Positions 59,283-64,000 of a DNA stretch of 64,000 nucleotides are shown here, piece by piece. This DNA comes from CAZKJL01 sp964611095. Lineage in GTDB: Bacteria; Patescibacteriota; Gracilibacteria; Peribacterales; Peribacteraceae. The stretch's first letter is position 1. Each line of letters opens with the position of its first letter. The notes under the pieces are model-generated. The model saw only the letters and a program-made list of their open reading frames with translations. It was not told the DNA's origin and ran no database searches. A program made the translations under genes and the position numbers. Location of the stretch: assembly GCA_964611095.1 (NCBI GenBank), contig CAZSWJ010000001.1:124001-188000 (forward strand), read 5' to 3'.

Positions 59283-59585
59283 TTTTTCTACCACCGTAGG
59301 GACATTGCTTGCTGGGCAGTTTAACTGGGGCGGTTGCCTCCTAAAAAGTAACGGAGGCGCGCGATGGTTACCTAGCGCCGGATGGAAATCGGCGTAGTCG
59401 TGTAATCGCACAAGGTAGCCTAACTGTGAGACGGACATGTCGATCAGAAGCGAAAGCTGGTGATAGTGATCCGGCAACCGAGCATTTTTAATGCTCTTAC
59501 CACGTGGGTGGGTTGTCGCTCAACGGATAAAAGTTACTCTAGGGATAACAGGCTGATCGGTTCCAAGCGCCCATAGCGACGAACC

Positions 59586-59644
<59 letters not shown>

Positions 59645-59657
59645 TGGCTGTTCGCCA

Positions 59658-59702
<45 letters not shown>

Positions 59703-59743
59703 TGGCCTCTATCCTCCGTGATCGATTGGATAATTGCGGGAAC

Positions 59744-59774
<31 letters not shown>

Positions 59775-60011
59775 GAACCTCTGGTGTACCTGTTGTCGCG
59801 TCAGCGGCACTGCAGGGTAGCTATGTTCGGTCGTGATAACCGCTGAAAGCATCTAAGTGGGAAACACATCCCAAGATCAATTATCCCCATAATCCCCCTT
59901 GAAGACTACGAGGTAGATAGGCCATAGGTGTACGCACAGCAATGTGTTTAGCCGAGTGGTACTAACGGGAGATTGAACATTTAATTTCGATTGTGCCTCG
60001 CACAATACTTC

Positions 60012-60049
60012 TGTGCTGTTCATGCATCATGAGCGGGCAATACGTGGAC
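60012..60049 (+). other. 23S rRNA processing stem, 3' arm
   Basis: Pairs with 55909-55949. It lies in the short spacer between 23S and 5S rRNA. Confidence 0.85.
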
Positions 60050-60117
60050 ATGGATGAAGAGATTCTCCATAGTCTGCAGTTGTCAGAATCAGATTGATCC
60101 TTTTTCATCAGCATTTT

Positions 60118-60235
60118 GTCTTGGTGCCTATAGCCTTGGGGCAACACCCGTTCCCATTCCGAACACGGCAGTTAAGCTCAAGCGCGCCGATGGTAGTATG
60201 GTTCCGCCATGCCAGAGTAGGTCGGTGCCAAGACA
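60118..60235 (+). rRNA. rrf: 5S ribosomal RNA
   Basis: About 118 bases. The closing helix TGTCTTGG/CCAAGACA frames the molecule. Conserved loops are seen in CCCGTTCCCATTCCGAACAC, GATGGTAGTATGG and CCAGAGTAGG. It follows 23S by about 130 bases. The downstream region to 60400 holds several hairpins (AGACAGGC/GCCTGTCT at about 60307-60325, and GCCTTCGGCG before six Ts) that may end the rRNA transcript. Confidence 0.93.
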
Positions 60236-60307
60236 AAGTGCTGATTTAGATCGCGAAAGGGACTACCGTCCCTCTCGCGGGCTCTCCCTGAAGCGGTGTC
60301 GCTCCAG

Positions 60308-60373
60308 ACAGGCAGAGCCTGTCTTCGCGAACTTTTTAAAGTCTGAAGCAAAGCTTGCCTTCGGCGATTTTTT
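60308..60373 (+). terminator. Probable rRNA operon terminators
   Basis: First hairpin AGACAGGC-AGA-GCCTGTCT followed after a few bases by CTTTTT. Second, GCC-TTC-GGC followed by GATTTTTT. Together they form a tandem stop after 5S rRNA. Confidence 0.6.
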
Positions 60374-60478
60374 AAACGTGTCTTTTGCAGAAGGGGATGC
60401 GGTTTTTCCACGTATTTGGGTGCAGAAATTGACGAGCCGACGTTCGTCATTACACTCACTCCAACCTCTCCCCCAATC

Positions 60479-60805
60479 ATGATCATGTCACGCTTCGACC
60501 GTATCCAGCCAAGGTCCGCAGATAACTCGATTCCTGCTTTCAAATTGAATGAACTTCGCCAGGATCCTCAGTTCAATACGACGTGGTCCCAGGTGTGCGA
60601 CGCCGCACGCAGTGACTTTACGAGTCAGTACCACACCTTCTTTGCCGGCACGCCTCTCGATCAAGTCACACCCAATGATGCGGTTCGAGTGTTGCAGGCT
60701 CGCGACAACGTGCATGCCGATGAAAGCGATGCCATGAATCACTCGTGGTACAAGGGGCAGCCTGCTGGAAAAAGGAGCCGCAGGAATGCCGCTTCCAGAC
60801 TGTAA
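60479..60805 (+). CDS. Small hypothetical protein
   Basis: 108 residues, not recognised. ATG at 60479 (MIMSRFDRIQPRSADN) or 60485. Polar, cytoplasmic, with a basic end (GKRSRRNAASRL). The middle (DAARSDFTSQYHTFFAGTPL, NDAVRVLQARDNVHADESDA) is protein-like. A bidirectional terminator follows, which supports a real transcription unit. Confidence 0.6.
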   Translation: MIMSRFDRIQPRSADNSIPAFKLNELRQDPQFNTTWSQVCDAARSDFTSQYHTFFAGTPLDQVTPNDAVRVLQARDNVHADESDAMNHSWYKGQPAGKRSRRNAASRL

Positions 60806-60816
60806 AACATACAAAA

Positions 60817-60844
60817 AACGCCCCGATTGCTCAGGGCGTTTTTT
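60817..60844. terminator. Bidirectional intrinsic terminator
   Basis: AACGCCC/GGGCGTT stem with A-run on the left and T-run on the right. It lies between two convergent genes and can serve both. Confidence 0.9.
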
Positions 60845-60861
60845 GACGTAGGGATCTTTTT

Positions 60862-61041
60862 CTAGTTACCGGTGGAGGAGTCGCCTCCGCCGAGGTTCAC
60901 GTCGATGACCTGCGGCGTGCCGTTGTCATCGGCCTTGTTGTTCATCAGCTGGACGGCGAAGTATACGACCGCGAGGACGGCCACGATGGCCACGATGCCG
61001 ACGATGACGCTCATGCCTGAGTCATTGGAGTTATTGTCCAT
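60862..61041 (-). CDS. Small single-pass membrane protein
   Basis: 59 residues. MDNNSNDSGM, then a membrane helix VIVGIVAIVAVLAVVYFAVQ, then a polar tail (NKADDNGTPQVIDVNLGGGD). No family recognised. The ATG at 61041 is preferred; the longer open frame upstream lies across the next gene in another frame. It follows the GlsB/YeaQ-like gene by about 40 bases on the same strand and is probably co-transcribed. It ends at a bidirectional terminator. Confidence 0.7.
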   Translation of the reverse strand: MDNNSNDSGMSVIVGIVAIVAVLAVVYFAVQLMNNKADDNGTPQVIDVNLGGGDSSTGN

Positions 61042-61078
61042 AAAAGAGGGAAGGGAAGAGGGGTAGAAAAGGAAAATG

Positions 61079-61321
61079 TTAGGCGCGTTTGATGACCTTG
61101 ATGATGAAGAGGAAGACGACGGCACCGACGACGGACATGATGAGGAAGCCCATCGTGCCATAGGCCGTGAGGCCGAAGATGCCGAAGAGCCAGCCGCCCA
61201 GAACGGCACCGATGACGCCCACGATGAGGTCGCCGATGAGTCCGAAGCCCCCGCCTTTCACGAGAAGCCCGGCGATCCAGCCGGCAACGATGCCGATGAC
61301 GATGGAGTAGAGAACGTTCAT
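61079..61321 (-). CDS. GlsB/YeaQ/YmgE-family membrane protein
   Basis: 80 residues with three membrane segments and many glycines: SIVIGIVAGWIAGLLVKGGG, DLIVGVIGAVLGGWLFGIFG, IMSVVGAVVFLFIIKVIKRA. This matches the transglycosylase-associated (YeaQ/YmgE) family, whose exact role is not known; members are linked to envelope stress. The ATG at 61321 gives the usual N-terminus (MNVLYSIVIGIVAG). Confidence 0.88.
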   Translation of the reverse strand: MNVLYSIVIGIVAGWIAGLLVKGGGFGLIGDLIVGVIGAVLGGWLFGIFGLTAYGTMGFLIMSVVGAVVFLFIIKVIKRA

Positions 61322-61547
61322 GGGAAACGGAGAAAAAAGTAGAGATGAGCGTGCGAATGTCGGTGCCCACGTTGGTGGCGGCATCCGAAACATTCCGCAG
61401 TACTGGCATTAAGACGTGTTAATCGATGTATATTGACAGGCATCGTTCGCAAATTGTGATCAAGTGGCTTTTGTATTCACGTGATAACACAGTAAAGAAT
61501 GGCTTTGATCTGTGAAAAAACGGTCACCGAGACTCGTGTGAATACGC

Positions 61548-61559
61548 TACGATGCATGC
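61548..61559 (+). promoter_or_regulatory. -10 of leaderless type before the pseudouridine synthase
   Basis: TACGAT at 61548-61553, exactly six bases before the ATG at 61560, so transcription should start at the ATG. No clear -35. Confidence 0.5.
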
Positions 61560-62312
61560 ATGCTCGAACGACTCCAGAAGATTCTCTCACAGCGCGGCAT
61601 CGCGTCTCGGCGTAAGTCCGAGGAGTACATCGAAGCGGGACTTGTGAAAGTGAATGGCAAAGTGATGAAGCTCGGCGACAAGGCCGACCCCGCGGTCGAC
61701 ACCATCGAGGTGGACGGCAAGGTTCTCGAGGAACGCACAAAAATGCTCTATTACGTGATGAACAAGTTGGTGGGGGTGGAGACAGTCAACATCGAGCGAA
61801 CGACGCCTCAGGCGCCGAAGAAACATGAAAAAACGGTACGTGATGGCACGCGCACGGTCCGCGACATGCTGCCCGCCGAACTCCGGGGCCGCATCTTCCC
61901 CGTCGGTCGTTTGGACAAAGATTCCTCGGGACTCCTGCTCTTCACGAACGACGGCGTGCTCGCGTATCGGCTCACGCATCCCAAATTCAATCACGAGAAA
62001 GAGTACGAGGTCGAAACCGTACAGCCCATCAGCCCGCTGGTCTGCCGAAAGATCGAAGAAGGCTTCGAAATGGACGGCGCCATGACCAAGCAACTCAAGT
62101 GCTGGAAAATCGCTCCGAACAGGGCTCGAGTGGTTCTGACGGAAGGCAAGAACCGCCAGGTGCGCCGCATGTTCCAGCAGACCGGGTACACCGTGAAGTA
62201 CCTCAAGCGCGTGCGTATCATGAACTTCACGGACGACGCACTCCCCCTCGGCGGACTCCGAGCCCTGACGGAAGCGGAAAAGAACGAACTCCTGAAGTCC
62301 GTCGGTCTGTAA
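61560..62312 (+). CDS. RsuA/RluB-family pseudouridine synthase
   Basis: 250 residues. An S4 RNA-binding domain (RLQKILSQRGIASRRKSEEY, GLVKVNGKV) precedes the catalytic domain, whose active Asp is in GRLDKDSSGLLLFTNDG. YEVETVQPIS and KNRQVRRMFQQTGYTVKYL are further family motifs. It changes uridine to pseudouridine in rRNA; the RluB/RluE/RsuA target cannot be told from the sequence alone. The linker of about 15 residues before the catalytic domain (TTPQAPKKHEKTVRDGT) is somewhat longer than usual. Confidence 0.93.
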   Translation: MLERLQKILSQRGIASRRKSEEYIEAGLVKVNGKVMKLGDKADPAVDTIEVDGKVLEERTKMLYYVMNKLVGVETVNIERTTPQAPKKHEKTVRDGTRTVRDMLPAELRGRIFPVGRLDKDSSGLLLFTNDGVLAYRLTHPKFNHEKEYEVETVQPISPLVCRKIEEGFEMDGAMTKQLKCWKIAPNRARVVLTEGKNRQVRRMFQQTGYTVKYLKRVRIMNFTDDALPLGGLRALTEAEKNELLKSVGL

Positions 62313-62339
62313 CGATTAGGATTTTCGTCGCAGCCCGCT

Positions 62340-62352
62340 AGAATCATCTCCG
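62340..62352 (+). promoter_or_regulatory. -10 of leaderless type before the metallo-hydrolase
   Basis: TAGAAT at 62340-62345, seven bases before the ATG at 62353. The start point falls on or one base before the ATG. Confidence 0.55.
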
Positions 62353-63756
62353 ATGGACATTGAGATCATCTCCCACGGTGCGGCCCGAGAAGTCACCGGC
62401 ACGTGTCACGAGATTCGCATCGGCGATACATCCATTCTGCTCGACTGCGGATTCTTTCAGGGCAAGCGACGAGAGGCGGCCGAAAAGAACGCCCTCTTCA
62501 CGTTCGATCCCAAAAAAATCGATGCCGTCGTGCTCTCCCATGCGCACATGGATCACAGCGGCCGTATTCCGCTGCTGTACAAGAAGGGCTTCCAGGGGCC
62601 GATTTACTGCACGTACGCAACGCAGGACCTCACGGCCGTCATGCTCCAGGACAGCGCGTACATCCAGGAGAAAGACGAAGACTTCTTCCGTCGTCACCTC
62701 AAGAATTCCATGATCCCGAGTCCGGGTCCGCTCTACACCATGAAGGATGCGAGCGAGTGCATGAAGTTGTTCGTCGGGAAAAATTATCACGAGCGGTTCC
62801 AGGTTGTCCCCGGCATCACGTGTCAGTTCTTCGAGGCCGGTCACATCCTGGGTTCGGCGATGGTGCTTCTGGAGATCGAGCTCCACGGCAAGAAAAAGCG
62901 CATCGGATTCTCCGGCGACATAGGGAGGAACACGCTTCCCATCATCCGCGACCCCGAGGCGATGCCGTCGGTCGACGTCCTCATTTGCGAAAGCACGTAC
63001 GGCGATCGTGAGCACGACAGCATTCTCACCGCTCGCGACAAACTCCGTGACGTCATCATCAAAACAGCCGGACGCGGAGGGAAATTGCTCATTCCCGCAT
63101 TCTCGCTCGAGCGCACCCAGGAAATCGTGTACGACCTGCATACGCTGTGGGATGCCAAGGAAATCCCCGCCATTCCCATCGTCATCGACTCTCCGCTCGC
63201 TTCCCGCGTCACCGATATTTTCCAAAAGCATCCCGAGTGCTACGACCAGGAGATGTACGAAAAATTTTTGAAGCGGGCGCACAATCCCTTCCAGTTTTCA
63301 CTCGTCAGTTACACCGAGAGCGTCGATGAAAGCAAAGAGCTCAACGGCGCGCGCGGTCCCATGATCATCATGGCGGGCAGCGGCATGTGTGAGGCGGGGC
63401 GCATTCGTCATCACCTGAAGAACGAGCTGGAAGATCCTCGAAACATGGTGCTTGCCGTGGGGTACATGGCCGAGAACACGCTCGGGCGCAGGCTCATCGA
63501 TCCGCAGTACACGGATGTGAAAATCTTCGATGAAATCATCCGCAAGAAAGCCGAGATTCAGTACATCAACGCGTACTCGGGCCACGCCGACAAGAACGAC
63601 TTGGATCGATTCATTCAGGCCGTTCCGGATCTCAAGCAGCTGTTCCTCGTGCACGGCGAAGAGCGCGGCATGTTCGCGCTTGCCGAGAGAAACGCCGTCG
63701 CCAAAAAGATCGACGTGGAGCTTCCCGAGCGCGGGAAGGAGTACATCATTTCGTAA
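62353..63756 (+). CDS. Beta-CASP metallo-beta-lactamase-fold ribonuclease/hydrolase
   Basis: 467 residues. The metal-binding motif HAHMDH (63-68) and further ligands in FEAGHILGSAM and GFSGDIGRNTL mark the metallo-beta-lactamase fold. ESTYGDREH, PAFSLERTQEIVYDL, the middle beta-CASP domain with IIMAGSGMCEAGRIRHHL, and YINAYSGHADKNDL belong to the CPSF-73/RNase J-like group. Members of this subgroup process or degrade RNA; a KH domain as in archaeal CPSF is absent. It is cytoplasmic. It lies 40 bases after the pseudouridine synthase gene, with its own -10, and ends five bases from the convergent HD gene. Confidence 0.9.
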   Translation: MDIEIISHGAAREVTGTCHEIRIGDTSILLDCGFFQGKRREAAEKNALFTFDPKKIDAVVLSHAHMDHSGRIPLLYKKGFQGPIYCTYATQDLTAVMLQDSAYIQEKDEDFFRRHLKNSMIPSPGPLYTMKDASECMKLFVGKNYHERFQVVPGITCQFFEAGHILGSAMVLLEIELHGKKKRIGFSGDIGRNTLPIIRDPEAMPSVDVLICESTYGDREHDSILTARDKLRDVIIKTAGRGGKLLIPAFSLERTQEIVYDLHTLWDAKEIPAIPIVIDSPLASRVTDIFQKHPECYDQEMYEKFLKRAHNPFQFSLVSYTESVDESKELNGARGPMIIMAGSGMCEAGRIRHHLKNELEDPRNMVLAVGYMAENTLGRRLIDPQYTDVKIFDEIIRKKAEIQYINAYSGHADKNDLDRFIQAVPDLKQLFLVHGEERGMFALAERNAVAKKIDVELPERGKEYIIS

Positions 63757-63760
63757 GTGA

Positions 63761-64000
63761 CTACAGGCCGAGGTCGCTCGCCACCGCCTTCATCGCGGTC
63801 AGCGTGATCTCGATCATCTCGTCGAGCGGCATGCCGAGGAGCGTCTCGCACTCCTTGATCTGTTCACGGCTTACCTGAGCGGCGAAACCCTTGTCCTTGA
63901 GCTTCTTCTTCACGCTGCTGACTTCCACGTCGGCGAGCTTCTTGCTCGGGCGAACGTACGTCACGGCGATGATGAAGCCGGTGAGCTCATCCACGCAGTA
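63761..64000 (-). CDS. HD-domain phosphohydrolase, C-terminal part
   Basis: The frame is open to the right edge, so the N-terminus is missing. Visible: YCVDELTGFIIAVTYVRPSK, ADVEVSSVKKKLKDKGFAAQ, VSREQIKECETLLGMPLDEM. This matches the C-terminal portion of predicted HD-superfamily hydrolases in which VDELTG precedes an LRPS/VRPS-K turn and a KSVKKK-KDK stretch. The His-Asp metal site would be upstream of the window. A GTG at 63994 lies inside the conserved block and is not the start. Confidence 0.75.
   Translation of the reverse strand, partial: YCVDELTGFIIAVTYVRPSKKLADVEVSSVKKKLKDKGFAAQVSREQIKECETLLGMPLDEMIEITLTAMKAVASDLGL

Overview
The window looks like a chromosomal piece (with one 100-base assembly gap) of a Candidate Phyla Radiation bacterium, most probably of the Peregrinibacteria/Peribacteria group. 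Supporting signs are the moderately high GC content, UGA used as an ordinary stop, tightly packed genes with stop codons that abut or overlap, almost no Shine-Dalgarno sequences, a 23S rRNA gene swollen by insertions and a group I intron, an rpoB that stands without rpoC, an SLH-type S-layer, and very large secreted proteins of unknown function. The lineage is inferred from these features; no 16S gene is present to prove it.

Layout. 1-1560: end of a dGTPase-like HD hydrolase and a gapped M23 peptidase. 1.8-16.4 kb: three large secreted beta-repeat proteins (one kelch-like), a beta-lactamase-fold serine hydrolase, a hybrid-free two-component cluster (PAS/PAS histidine kinase, receiver protein, and a kinase-like protein that has lost its phospho-accepting His), a Gly/Ser/Thr-rich exported protein, and a transposase-type HTH protein coupled to a secreted protein. 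17.3-27.6 kb: an SLH protein, a class IV aminotransferase, a MIP channel, tRNA-Trp, topA, HU, a RhuM-Fic fusion, a KhpB/Jag-like RNA-binding protein, two tandem paralogues of an unknown family, and dnaJ. 27.8-34.5 kb: an operon-like run of cell-surface proteins (thrombospondin-3-like, Cys-rich DUF4215-like, Ser-rich linkers). 34.5-43.7 kb: gatC-gatA, rnpA-yidC, two secreted Cys-rich proteins sharing a C-terminal tail, class I aldolase, cysS. 44.7-55.6 kb: a 1437-residue S-layer protein, a FemAB-like transferase, superoxide dismutase, rpoB. 56-60.2 kb: 23S (with group I intron and ORF) and 5S rRNA. 60.5-64 kb: small membrane proteins, an RsuA-family pseudouridine synthase, a beta-CASP metallo-hydrolase, and the end of an HD-domain protein.

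How the parts fit: the S-layer protein, the SLH protein, the FemAB transferase, the M23 peptidase, the serine hydrolase and the surface operon together describe an elaborate Gram-positive-like envelope. The S-layer protein and the surface operon share a roughly 400-residue module. YidC with RnpA serves membrane insertion and tRNA processing.

The most unusual signals are: (1) a 705-base group I intron in 23S rRNA with a clear P1 pairing and P7 signature, carrying a small ORF that resembles no homing endonuclease; (2) families of long imperfect inverted repeats built from 7-8-base words (GCGGGTA type, AAGTACGG type and two others), found between genes, inside a 23S rRNA helix and in frame inside the FemAB gene; (3) extended -10 promoters placed so close to start codons that several mRNAs should be leaderless; (4) a shared C-terminal QPMCCNL tail on two otherwise different secreted proteins.
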